This document shows, piece after piece, positions 44,237 to 54,996 of a stretch of 64,000 nt of DNA; position 1 is the first letter of the stretch, and each line of letters begins with the position of its first letter. Position numbers and translations under genes: made by a program. Source of the stretch: Monocercomonoides exilis (lineage: Eukaryota; Preaxostyla; Oxymonadida; Polymastigidae); contig LSRY02000005.1 of assembly GCA_001643675.2 (NCBI GenBank), forward strand, positions 994,501-1,058,500, written 5' to 3'. The notes under the pieces are model-generated. The model was not told where the DNA came from. It did no database searches and saw only the letters and a list, made by a program, of their open reading frames with translations.

Positions 44237-46241
44237 TTTTCGTTTTTCTTTTCATTCGGAAAAAAAATGTGTCGTCACATTCCAGAACAGATGTGTGACT
44301 ATTTTTGAAATCAGACTTTTTCTGTGAACAATTTCGGTATGAAAAAAAGCGAATAATGTTTTTTATGAATGCTGAAAAGTGGAAAAACAATAAAATAGAT
44401 TATTGTGTATTGTTTTTTTTTAAAAATCAGCGTTTGTCACAATTGAAAAGCATCCCTCTGTGACATGACAAGTTCGAAAAACATTTGTCTGTAACAAAAA
44501 AAAATGGTTTTATATTAAATAAAAACAAAATGATTGAAATAATAGCAAAAACTTTAAGAAAAATTATAAAGAGCTATGGTAAATATTTATTGATTTCATC
44601 TGAAATATCTGTCTTTTTTATCTTTTGTCAGTGACGGTCAATGACAAATTATGACAAAAAATTCCTCAACTGACATTTTTTTGTCAAAATAAAAAAAAAA
44701 TTGGGAACTTAATACATAAATAAAAATTTCTATTTTTTCAAGGGAATAAGTATTATTGATAAAGATTTTCAAATTAATTATTATTGCAATTAAGAATTAT
44801 GAAATCGGTTGAAATAACCATTTTTGACAAATCATAAATGTCGCGTCAGTCATAATGTCATCGTTTTAATTTTCTTTTGTTATATCACAGAGGAATATTG
44901 ATAAGCGTGAAACATTAGAATTGAAACTTTTGATCAAATGGCAGAAAACCAAGAAATCATTTACACTCCGAAAAAAATTAAGAACACGAAAATAATCTCA
45001 CAAATTAAACCTTGTTTGATAATTTTTGGTGATTAATTCATGACATTTCTCCACAATGCACATATCATCGAATCAAAAAGGTTTGTTTATTCTGATTTGC
45101 ATTGTGTTATTATTTGACGGATTAAAAGCAAATATTACAAAATGAAATTTAGTTTAATTTAACACGGATGTTAATCATTTGCGACTTTTCAAAAAGAATA
45201 ACTGATTTTAGTTCATACTCACAAAAATTAACATGAAAGGATATAAATATTCACAAATGTCATCATTTCTTTGAAATTAACATTCAAGAAAAACATGGTG
45301 AGAATTAACTGAAACAAAATCAGAATTCACGATTAAATTTTTCTAAATAGAAATTTTTCTTAAAGTTTCTACAAATATTTGTTTCTTAATATCAAGCTAT
45401 TTTTGAAAAGAAATTGAAAAGTTGATTGTTTCTCTTATTACCAGTCATCTTGATGAATAAATTAATTAATTTTTTTACCACAAATTATAAAAATTGTTTT
45501 CATCAAAACAAACAACTTTTTTGTTTTAGGATTTTTCAAAATAAGCAAATCTTTAAAAGACTGATGGTGTTTTTATTCAGTTATTCGCTTTCAAAAACTT
45601 ATATTTATAACAACGAAAAATAACAAACTCAAAAGAAACAAATTTTAATGATTAAAAATCAATGGTGTTTGAAAAATAAGATTATAAAGAATATCAGAGA
45701 TATCGTGCACAAATGAAAAAATTCAACATTTTGGAATTACACATATGAATGGAAAAGCAGAACAAAAAAGAGATAATAAGAGGAAATTCTCACAAAGTGG
45801 TGCTTTTAACAGGTGATGATATATAAAACAAAAAAGAAAAATCTTATAAAATAACAATGGATGAAGCAAAAAAACTTTAAATGTGCTTTAAAGCACAATT
45901 AACATAAAACTTGAAAATTGAATACACAGAAGAATATTCGACTCATTATAATTGATTTGCAATAACAGAAAACGTGAAATGTAAATGTTTGAATGAATTA
46001 AAAAGTCAATAAAAAGATATAAATATTTGAACAACAAGTATTGGCGATACTCAAACCACGCACAATACATTTTCTAATACAGACTAATTCATTTTATCGA
46101 TTTCCCACACAAACTCCTTCAGCCAGGACAACTCTTCAATTTCAATTTTCATATCCCCAATTCGCGGTTCCCCAACAAACTCTTCTTCCCATCGCACACA
46201 TTCTCTTTCCAGGCAGCCACCTCCCATCCCACTCCACTTCT

Positions 46242-49200
46242 TCACGTTGCAAAGTCTATCGCATCTGACACCGTCATAACCACTGCCTCTTTCGGGAAGT
46301 GCTGAATGAACACCCTCTTCAGCTCAACAACACTCAGCCTGGCTTCGCTTTCCCCTGCCCAGCAACCCTCCACTGCTTCTGCAAGATCCGATTCCATCAC
46401 ACCTTCCACACTCGGCCTCTCCCCATTCACAATCTTCTGCCCTGCCACCTCTGCCTCGTATTCTCCAAATGGGATTTGAAGGGTCAAACACTCCCACAGC
46501 ATCATCCCGATCGAAAACACAACAGATTCCTTTGTTGCTCCCATCTTCTTGTTCATCAGCAGCTCTGGTGCCTTCCACCGCATGCACTCATATCGATTGT
46601 CCTCATCATCCTCAAAAGCCGATGAAGGAAGAGAGTCACTTTCATCGTAACTTGCAGATGTCACAACAGTTGATGATGAGATTGACAATGAATCTGAACT
46701 ATCATCAGAAGAACAGTCTGAATGCATCGCAATGCAGATCACCATATGCTCCGAGAACAACACAATGTGAGGACTCAGATTGGCAAGCGAAGAAAGAGGA
46801 TTTTCCATTTCATCAAAAGAGTGGAGTGCGAGATTGGCCACCCAGAACAAGATTTGGGCAGCTGTCTGCTCCCTCTCTTTCAATGAGCCAATCACCATCT
46901 CTTTCTTCTCGTTCCTCCCATGCAACAACATGAACAGCGAATCCCTCAGATCCACAATCAGCTTCTCGTGAGGCGATGAGCAGGCCATCGCATCCACCAG
47001 ATTCGACATGGATGAGGTGGTTGGACACAGACTCTCCGATCGAACAAAAGTTGTATCTGTGTCTGAAGTGTCTGTGGTTGAAGTGGATGAAATAGATGGC
47101 GATGATGTTCTCTTTCTTGTCTCTTCATCATCATCTTCTTTCTCATCAACCTTTTCCAGCATCCATTGAGGGATCTTGTCTGAATCTCTTCCCAAAATGT
47201 ATTCAGTGGAACTACATTCACTCAGCAATTGCTCTGATGACTCCGAGTGACCCAAGCTTTTCTCATACACCCTCTTCTTTATCCTATCATCGTTCTTCTT
47301 CTCTGCCTCTCTTTCTGCTCTTCTCCACTGGCCTTCAGGTGACATCTCCATCGTCACCATTTCAATCAACTTCGGATCTTTTTTCACCGTATCGTTCACA
47401 ATCTCTTTCAGATCTTTATTTTCATTCTTTGCACTTCTCCATCGAACAGCCAGAACAATCGATACAATCAAAGCAATCAAGAATAAAATAATAAATATAA
47501 CAGCTATTATTAATGTCAATGATTTTCCTTCTTTTCCTCCTTCAACAATTCTTTCATCTCCTTTTGGCTCAATCTCACTTCTGTTCTTCAGAATGAATGA
47601 ATCAGTTGAGGCTGGAGATTCAGACCTTCCAAATAAGATTTTCACAGACACTTCTGTTGCCTCAGATGCAGTTGTAACAATTGATGCTGGAATGGCTGTG
47701 TGAATCTCTGTTTCGCCTGCAAACTCTTCTGCTTGCAGCGGATACACCTGCAGATTGTGAACCGAGCCATCGAAGGAATCAACCTGGAGGGACAAGCCAC
47801 AGGGCAGGAGCAAGGAGCCAGCAAGATCAATCGCAAGGGCGTTGCCTTGCTGGTGAGACTTCACTGAAGCCAGTTGCGGAATGAAGAACGGAGAGGCTCT
47901 TTCTGAAGCAATTCCAGAAAGATTGCATCCCAAGTTCAAAACCCAAAGTGATGAGTTCTCTTTTAAGCCATCTCCTTCTTTCAGACTCTGAATGTTCAGC
48001 ATCGCATGGTCTGAACAGACGATGTTGTTCCTCATGGATGGATAGCCTGCTGCATTCGGGCTGTTGTTGGCAAACAATCCAAACTGCACAGAAATGCTTC
48101 CACCTGACACAGACAGCCCTCCTTTCGATGAGTTGGCAACACTCGTGTCCATTATCCTTCCTGTGCAATTCTGAAGATCAACCATCGATCCGCTCCACTG
48201 GCACAGCTCTTCTGATCGCTCATCGTTCTCTCTCAACTCTGCCGCGCTTGCTGCTCCGTCAAACGCACAAGAAGACATGCAAACATCTGCCAAATCTGCC
48301 AACGCTGCAACGCTCCCTTTTTCAGATGGCGAAGCACACTTTTTGTTCGAGCAGTTCTCCAATTCCAGCAACAAAGACGAAGACGAAGCAGCCAAGCAGC
48401 ACGGGCCAAGCGAATCTCGGGTTATGTTTTGAAATGAAGACTGCTTCAAATGGAAGGCAGAAGCATTCGATGTCACGCTCACTGCACACCCATCCCCAAG
48501 CACTGTGTTTGAAACAGCCAAGAAATTCATTTCAATATCTGTATCTTGGCATTCAACAGAAACCAACGATTCACTTGAAACGCGAGTATCATCGAATTCC
48601 AAATGATTGCCCTGGATGTTTGAATGCCCTCCCGAACCATCTGAGGAAAGCACAATCATGTTTGATCCGCTCGGAGTGCCTCTCATCTGAATGTTCTGGA
48701 GCTGACAGTCTTTGCAGTTGCGAAGAATGAGGCCTGATCGCTGAGCGCTGCAATTGGATGCATGCACCTGCTGCATGGACAGCTTTGCCAGATCGTGGAA
48801 ATCCATCAGCACTCCAGAAATAACATCTGTGAAATTCAGAAATGCACACGAGAAATATTCACCACGACTTGCTGCCAGGCATGAAGAACTGAGATGGAGG
48901 CCAGCAAAAGCGCAGTCAGACATCGTCAATCTTCCACTGCTCATTTCAACAATCGAGCAATTCAGTTCAATTCCAGATCCTCCACCAGAAGCTTCTTGAG
49001 CAAAGATTGTGTCTGCAATCGACAAGTTGCCATCAGCAAGCGACAGAAACCTCAAATGTGAAGAAGAAAAAGCATTCCCAAACAGAATTGTAAGAAATTC
49101 CAGTTTCACTCTCGACGAGCACGTTACGAGACTGTCTGTCTTGCTCTCGACGAAGAAGTTCAGGTGGAGCACTCCTTTGTCGCTCTCCTGCTCCAGCGAC

Positions 49201-52200
49201 TTGATCGTCACATCGCGTGCACTTGCTTCGCCAGACGCCAGGGCACTTTTGTCAATCAGCAAATTGCTGTAAGCAGAGGGAATGATGTGTGATAAAGCAA
49301 CATTCAACGAAGAACATGGCCCGCTGATTGCACCACACTGGAGCGTGTCAGAGGCGTTATCAGCTGAAGAAGATGCAAATATTGTCTCGCTCTGATACCC
49401 AACAATCAGCTCCAACAAATCTTCCTCGTCATAATAATTCTGTGCTGTGCATCCCCACATGGCAAGATCCCGAACAAATGGAGGTCTGAAGTCCAGCTGG
49501 AAGAGCTCAATGCTGATTTGAGATTTGATATTTGTGCATCTCACATACAGATCTCGTCCTGTGAGCGCCTTGTTGTTCACAAAAGTTGTGTTTTCCAAGA
49601 GGAACGGCAAAGGACCATCGCTCGCGATCGATGAGCAATCCAGGAATATTGCGCCTCCCCTTCCACTTTCTGAGCAGAAACACTCCGAGATAGCAGAAAA
49701 ACGGCACTCGAAAAAGCCTCCTTCGCTCAGGCTCATGATCAGTCCTCCACCTTTCTCGCTTTCGCTGCTTCCACAGTTCTTCGTCGATGTGTTTTGCACA
49801 GACACGCTGCAAGGCTCGCTGCCAGTGCAGCTGATGATGGACGGCTCAGATGGTGCATTTTGGAGAAGCGAATGGAGCGTGCAGCATTTCAGTTGCACTG
49901 TTGGACTGCCACCTTCATTCAATCTCTGCGACTCGCCTCTCCACTCAGCCTGCGCCAACACTGTCACAAGGCTTTTGCCCATCAGTTCCATGTTGCTCAT
50001 CGAGACATTCGTCAAGTCAATGCTGCTCTCATGAGATGCCATCAGAATGTGACTTTTGCATTTGATGGATTGGAACGAGCAGAATGATATTTCGCATGTT
50101 CCAGTCAGGCAGGCAACAACACAATAAGGAATGGCTGCCTCAGAAGTGCTGGTAAATGAGCAGCTTTGAGCTGCAAAAGCGCTGCCAGCTGTGCTTATCA
50201 GCTTCGTCTGCTTCCATTCAGATCCATCCCCGCAGCAGATCTCAATGTTAATGAGAGTGCATGTGCCGGTGTTTGTTAGTACAGAATCGCTTTCTTCTTC
50301 CTTTCCCGCCTGAGGCGAAATGGCTGCTCCGAAGGTCAGGGCAGGGCGAGATTTGGCGACAACTGAAGTCACAGTGATGTTTGAAATGTCAACCTCGCTG
50401 CTCACCCGTGCTTCATCGACGATCAGAAAAGTGTTCATGTTTTGTTGCGCTGGCTCTTCCAAAGCACGAAAATGGTTCTGCCCAAACTCCATTGTTGCAC
50501 ACGGCTCTTCTGCACTCCCACACCGCAGAACATCCCACCCGCTGCTCTTGCTGAGATGGATTTCTTGAGAAGCAAATCCAATCAGAAATCGGCAAAGATC
50601 GAAGTTTGTCTTCGTGCTGTCGTTCCCCACAAACAGATTTGAATCTCCCGCTGTCTCGCTGACTTCAAATGCCAGTGTCTGCTTTGTGATGGAAACATTC
50701 AGGTCTGACGAAAGAAAGAACATGTTTTTCCCGTGTTTTGCAGAGCACTGATCGAAAGCTATCTGCTGGAAGGAGAATGCATTGGAAGCCGAGCAGTCGA
50801 AATAGACCCCTCCTCCTTTTCCACCTGTTTCACACTCTGCGCAGCATTTCGTGAATGTGGCGTTTTCCATCGTAAATTGCCCTTGCGCTTCAACAACAAC
50901 TTTCATTGCGCCTCCCTCCATGCTCTCAGCTCCTTTGGCATTCGTGATATTCCAATGCAAGCACTCAACTTGGCTTGAAATTAAGGACGAAATCAACACA
51001 GCGCTATTTGCATTGCCATTTGTTATCCCTTCAAAAGAGCATTGCGAAAGAGAGATAGCCTTGTCGCTCGTCGCACCATCATTCAATAGTTTGGATGTTG
51101 AAGATGTGATCACATGAATCAGAGGATAATCGCAAAGGATAAATCCATTCACTTTAAGAGAGATAACTGTCGGAGCAGCAGCACCATTATCGCTCACTGA
51201 AATAGGTGCTTGGCAGAGGCAATCTGAATCAATCTGGCAGTCATCAATATTGAGTATCCCTCCGCACATCCGAAGCAGCCAATAACTTATCTGGCTTGGC
51301 TCTCCCATTTGCGCCCCAAATACACACTTTGTCAACGACATGTTGCTCTCAGAAGTCAAGAATATCAACGTTTCTATCTCAGCATCTAACGAAGATGGTA
51401 GCAAAAAGTGGATTAATTCAACAGATACATTCCCCGTGGCTGCAATCACTTTTCCAGTCACAGCATTCAGCGACTTGGCACAGGTTACTCCAGCTCGCAA
51501 ATCATCTGATGATTTCAAGCTCACACTGTGAAGATTCATTTCGCTTTTTATTGTTGCTGATTTGATTACAGCAATCGTCTTAACATCCAATTCTGTCAGC
51601 CTCTCCACGCAATAATCAACCGATTGGCACTGATAATCTGAGAACCCACACACCACAGTATCAGCACCATCCTCGCTTCCCACATGGATTGTGCTTCCAA
51701 CTTCCTCCAGAAACAGAACCAACGGAATCGAATGCTCGTGATCATTTCCATGAAACCCACGCAAATCATCAAAGGAGCCATGCCCAAGCGCATAAGCAAA
51801 AGGAAGTGTTTCGTTTGTGATCGATTCCTTCAGGTCTGGCGATTGAACAAACAAGTCGTTTCCATGCTTCGCTTTGTTTGGCTTTTCTGACGAAAAAGAA
51901 GGAGATGTGATGGCAAATGCTGCATTCGAGCGCTCAAGATTCAGAAAGATCCCTCCCCCAAATCCCACTCGCGAATCAAAAGGCGCCTCGCATTCTTCGA
52001 AGGAGCATTCCAAAATTGTTGCTGAGCATGTGCTTGGCAGCGAGAGGAACAGCGCCCCACCTCCATTTCCATCACCAGAAACAACACAATGCTCAAAAGT
52101 GCATCCGCTTATTGAAGCACTGCAACCATCCTCTGCTCTTTCGCTCCACACTGCATTCATGCATCCTCCATTCTGCCCGCTCTCAACATCCCAGAATGAA

Positions 52201-54419
52201 GCATTGGCAAGAGAAATAGTCTTGCAATCTGACAAAGCAATTGCACAGCCTTGAGAAAAAGAAAATCCAGAGACATTCACAAATTCCATCGTCAATGAAC
52301 CTTCGTCAACCTGAATCAGGGATTTTGTTGATGGCTGAGTCGATTGGGCGTTTTTGGTGAAACTGCACAGCTCCAACTGAACTGAGCCTGAGGAGCCGAC
52401 TGCAATCGCAGATCGGTTGAACACACAAACATATTGAATCCTCTTTGCATTCAGCGAACCATTGCCGATGGAGATCAAGCAGTCATTTGACGAGGCTTCG
52501 TTGCACTTTATTGCAGATGAGTTGCTCTCTGTTCCAATGAGAACGATATTTCTCCAGTCGATATCAATCACGCCTTCTTTGAATTCTTCACTGGCCATAA
52601 AAACATTCTGCCCCAAATACGAATTCCATCTTGTCACTCCATATTCCACTGTTTGGCATTCCGAGCCTGTTCCTCCACAAGTGTCCACATTTCTACCAGA
52701 ATTGCTGATGTGTATTTCTGGCTGAGCTGTTGGTAGATATGAGTCATGTGCAACAGCTCTATCTCCGCATATCCCTGCATATTCGACGCATTGCACAACT
52801 TTTCTTGGAGCTGTTGAAAGTGTAAAACTCTGCAATATCTGAACTGTTTTATTTGTCAAGCCAAATCCCTTTCCAATAAAAATATCTGCTGCATGTGTCG
52901 GTTCATTCACTGTATTGTTTTCAAACAAGCAAAATTGGATTTTGAGGTTCTTATTGTGATCATTACTGGATGCATCAAATCCTCCTGCACCATTCTGAGC
53001 ATTTCCTTCAAACAAATAGCAATTCGATATCACAAAATTGAGTGGTGGACTGCCAAGAAATACAGTTCCAGCATACCAGAGTAATGCCCTGCTGCATTTG
53101 AATGCGGTATTGTAAATTGATCCACTTCCTCCAATATACCATCCGACACTTCCTCCATAAGCTGCTGAACAATTCTCAAAAGTGCAGCCAAGAATCAAAG
53201 AAAATTCATTTTTAATATGAGCAAATGCTCCTCCGATAGACTGATCCCCCGTTCCTTTGCAACAATTAAATAATGAATTTTCAATGTTGCAGTCACTTCC
53301 ATTGCTAAAAATTGCACCTCCATATCCATATTGACCATTATATGTATCGATGCATTCGGAAAATGTGCATTTGTCAACAGTGAGCTTGGCACTTTCGCTG
53401 ACAGCTATTGCTCCACCTTGAGTAGCGCTGCACTCGGTGAAGCTGCAATCTTCGAATTTAATTTCTCCTTCTGAAAATGATTGTGCTTCACTCGTGAAGT
53501 TTTGGTGAGAGATGGTGTTTCTCGAACGAATGAAAGAAGTGTTCGAGGAGCCAAAACCACATCCACAAGAGCCAGAAATGAGAACACCATAAAACGGGCA
53601 AACGCAATCAGCGGCCATGCAGCCTTCCATTTTGCTCTCCTGCAAAGAATGCTTTTGTGGCAAGTTTTTGTTGTTGCTCTGAACAGAAATGTTGTGGAAG
53701 CTGCAAAAAGAAGCTGAGGCAAATGACAAATCGGCATCTCCAATGAACGGATTCGCAAACGAGGCACAAAACGAAGAAAATGTGCAACACAAAACATGAA
53801 CACGTCCCGTCAAAGGTTGCGTGCAGGAGCTTGCTGAGACAAGAGATGGCCATGCCTGCTTCCGAAAAGTCCTTTGGAATGAAATATTCATCATTCTTAT
53901 CGTTCCTCCTGCACAGTCAAAAGGAGATAACTCCGTCTCTGTCACCGCATTTATGATGCAATTGCTTACAGACAATGTGGACAATTCATTCCTCACAGAA
54001 ATGGCAGATGTGCATCTTTGGTCAATTTTTATTCGCTCAACAGCCAACGATGCGTTCAGAACCATCATCCTGCTTCTAATCCAGCTCCACTCATTCCTGC
54101 CATCATTGAGTGCATATACAACAGAATTATGATTAAATTCCCTTTCTGCATCCACCGGCAATCGTTTTGAGTTTTTTTCTGTATTTGTCAACAAGCCAAA
54201 TGAATCCAAATCCTGCATCTCTTTATCATTAACCTTCTTGATTGCATACACATTGTGCGAGGAGAGCACAATTTTATTTGTTTTTTTGATGTTTCCTAAT
54301 CCTCCAATGCTATATTCCTGCAAATCGTTCTTTTTAGATTCATCTCCTTTCCAAGCGGTATCTCCTGTGCATAAAAGAGAGGAAATAATTATAAAGACAC
54401 TAACACTCGCGAAAAGCAT
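46242..54419 (-). CDS. Giant beta-helix receptor with transmembrane segment and kinase-like tail
   Basis: A single frame of about 2,725 residues from the ATG at 54419. A signal peptide (MLFASVSVFIIISSLLC) leads a huge Cys-rich ectodomain (to about residue 2,290). It consists of repeats of the parallel beta-helix/polymorphic membrane protein type, e.g. KFEDCSFTECSATQGGAIAV and YGGAIFSNGSDCNIENSLF. One membrane helix (about 2300-2327, LIIAVIFIILFLIALIVSIV) is followed by a Ser-rich cytosolic part. The last 110 residues match a kinase C-lobe: MRWKAPELL (APE motif), VVFSIGMMLWECLTLQIPFG, ERPSVEGV. A recognisable N-lobe, the HRD Asp and DFG are not seen (the loop reads ANLSPHIVLF), so it is probably a pseudokinase. 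Beta-helix receptors of this architecture are typical of oxymonad genomes. The frame extends upstream to 54464, but a TTTCAG sits between, possibly a 5' intron end. Confidence 0.82.
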   Translation of the reverse strand: MLFASVSVFIIISSLLCTGDTAWKGDESKKNDLQEYSIGGLGNIKKTNKIVLSSHNVYAIKKVNDKEMQDLDSFGLLTNTEKNSKRLPVDAEREFNHNSVVYALNDGRNEWSWIRSRMMVLNASLAVERIKIDQRCTSAISVRNELSTLSVSNCIINAVTETELSPFDCAGGTIRMMNISFQRTFRKQAWPSLVSASSCTQPLTGRVHVLCCTFSSFCASFANPFIGDADLSFASASFCSFHNISVQSNNKNLPQKHSLQESKMEGCMAADCVCPFYGVLISGSCGCGFGSSNTSFIRSRNTISHQNFTSEAQSFSEGEIKFEDCSFTECSATQGGAIAVSESAKLTVDKCTFSECIDTYNGQYGYGGAIFSNGSDCNIENSLFNCCKGTGDQSIGGAFAHIKNEFSLILGCTFENCSAAYGGSVGWYIGGSGSIYNTAFKCSRALLWYAGTVFLGSPPLNFVISNCYLFEGNAQNGAGGFDASSNDHNKNLKIQFCLFENNTVNEPTHAADIFIGKGFGLTNKTVQILQSFTLSTAPRKVVQCVEYAGICGDRAVAHDSYLPTAQPEIHISNSGRNVDTCGGTGSECQTVEYGVTRWNSYLGQNVFMASEEFKEGVIDIDWRNIVLIGTESNSSAIKCNEASSNDCLISIGNGSLNAKRIQYVCVFNRSAIAVGSSGSVQLELCSFTKNAQSTQPSTKSLIQVDEGSLTMEFVNVSGFSFSQGCAIALSDCKTISLANASFWDVESGQNGGCMNAVWSERAEDGCSASISGCTFEHCVVSGDGNGGGALFLSLPSTCSATILECSFEECEAPFDSRVGFGGGIFLNLERSNAAFAITSPSFSSEKPNKAKHGNDLFVQSPDLKESITNETLPFAYALGHGSFDDLRGFHGNDHEHSIPLVLFLEEVGSTIHVGSEDGADTVVCGFSDYQCQSVDYCVERLTELDVKTIAVIKSATIKSEMNLHSVSLKSSDDLRAGVTCAKSLNAVTGKVIAATGNVSVELIHFLLPSSLDAEIETLIFLTSESNMSLTKCVFGAQMGEPSQISYWLLRMCGGILNIDDCQIDSDCLCQAPISVSDNGAAAPTVISLKVNGFILCDYPLIHVITSSTSKLLNDGATSDKAISLSQCSFEGITNGNANSAVLISSLISSQVECLHWNITNAKGAESMEGGAMKVVVEAQGQFTMENATFTKCCAECETGGKGGGVYFDCSASNAFSFQQIAFDQCSAKHGKNMFFLSSDLNVSITKQTLAFEVSETAGDSNLFVGNDSTKTNFDLCRFLIGFASQEIHLSKSSGWDVLRCGSAEEPCATMEFGQNHFRALEEPAQQNMNTFLIVDEARVSSEVDISNITVTSVVAKSRPALTFGAAISPQAGKEEESDSVLTNTGTCTLINIEICCGDGSEWKQTKLISTAGSAFAAQSCSFTSTSEAAIPYCVVACLTGTCEISFCSFQSIKCKSHILMASHESSIDLTNVSMSNMELMGKSLVTVLAQAEWRGESQRLNEGGSPTVQLKCCTLHSLLQNAPSEPSIISCTGSEPCSVSVQNTSTKNCGSSESEKGGGLIMSLSEGGFFECRFSAISECFCSESGRGGAIFLDCSSIASDGPLPFLLENTTFVNNKALTGRDLYVRCTNIKSQISIELFQLDFRPPFVRDLAMWGCTAQNYYDEEDLLELIVGYQSETIFASSSADNASDTLQCGAISGPCSSLNVALSHIIPSAYSNLLIDKSALASGEASARDVTIKSLEQESDKGVLHLNFFVESKTDSLVTCSSRVKLEFLTILFGNAFSSSHLRFLSLADGNLSIADTIFAQEASGGGSGIELNCSIVEMSSGRLTMSDCAFAGLHLSSSCLAASRGEYFSCAFLNFTDVISGVLMDFHDLAKLSMQQVHASNCSAQRSGLILRNCKDCQLQNIQMRGTPSGSNMIVLSSDGSGGHSNIQGNHLEFDDTRVSSESLVSVECQDTDIEMNFLAVSNTVLGDGCAVSVTSNASAFHLKQSSFQNITRDSLGPCCLAASSSSLLLELENCSNKKCASPSEKGSVAALADLADVCMSSCAFDGAASAAELRENDERSEELCQWSGSMVDLQNCTGRIMDTSVANSSKGGLSVSGGSISVQFGLFANNSPNAAGYPSMRNNIVCSDHAMLNIQSLKEGDGLKENSSLWVLNLGCNLSGIASERASPFFIPQLASVKSHQQGNALAIDLAGSLLLPCGLSLQVDSFDGSVHNLQVYPLQAEEFAGETEIHTAIPASIVTTASEATEVSVKILFGRSESPASTDSFILKNRSEIEPKGDERIVEGGKEGKSLTLIIAVIFIILFLIALIVSIVLAVRWRSAKNENKDLKEIVNDTVKKDPKLIEMVTMEMSPEGQWRRAEREAEKKNDDRIKKRVYEKSLGHSESSEQLLSECSSTEYILGRDSDKIPQWMLEKVDEKEDDDEETRKRTSSPSISSTSTTDTSDTDTTFVRSESLCPTTSSMSNLVDAMACSSPHEKLIVDLRDSLFMLLHGRNEKKEMVIGSLKEREQTAAQILFWVANLALHSFDEMENPLSSLANLSPHIVLFSEHMVICIAMHSDCSSDDSSDSLSISSSTVVTSASYDESDSLPSSAFEDDEDNRYECMRWKAPELLMNKKMGATKESVVFSIGMMLWECLTLQIPFGEYEAEVAGQKIVNGERPSVEGVMESDLAEAVEGCWAGESEARLSVVELKRVFIQHFPKEAVVMTVSDAIDFAT

Positions 54420-54996
54420 AGTTCCTGCTCTTCCTCTGAAACACAAAACAATGTTAAATTTCAAATTTAAATTTATTTTGTGTTTTGATCAATTTTTCAT
54501 AATGTTGGCTTTTGGATTGGATAACACATATTTATTTTTATTTCATTTTTTTAATTCAATTTTTATTTTATTTTATTTTATTTTTCTCGTTTTGGACGAG
54601 AGCGTGGGAATTATTATAAAAAGCAAAGAGAAAACGTTTGGAACAATTCATAGTTTTTTCATAAATGTTAAATTTTGCAACAATTCGGATAGTGGAAAAT
54701 ATTAATATTTGGACTTGAAGACTTATGCAACATTTATGTGAGTATATTTATTTTTAAAATAACAAAGCAGTCGCATATTACCACTTCTTCAAGAAACAAA
54801 AACTTTCACTCACAAAAAACATTCTTTATAATATTGTGAAAATAAAACGTTATTTTATTATTTGTTCAGAGATTTGTGACAAATAAAATATGTCATTGAT
54901 TTCACCAATAATTGACATTTGAATGGAGAAATAATTAAAAATTAAAACTGAAATCATTGATTCAATCTTAAAGTAATGGGATGATTGATCAATAAA
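54420..54996. promoter_or_regulatory. Divergent intergenic region between two membrane-protein genes
   Basis: The beta-helix receptor and the S41-type gene start 577 bp apart on opposite strands, so both promoters should be here. The region is AT-rich with TTTTATTTTATTTTATTTT runs near 54565; no defined motif recognised. Confidence 0.4.

Larger units (their letters stand above)
41900..46241. other. Gene-free, repeat-rich island
   Basis: About 4.3 kb without a convincing coding region. It contains two long hairpin-forming inverted repeats, a fragment of the foldback family, several copies of a TGGGTGATT-type motif and a GAAAAA microsatellite. Open frames are all under 95 codons and overlap the repeats. 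The right part (44.3-46.0 kb) is unique AT-rich sequence. Confidence 0.65.
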
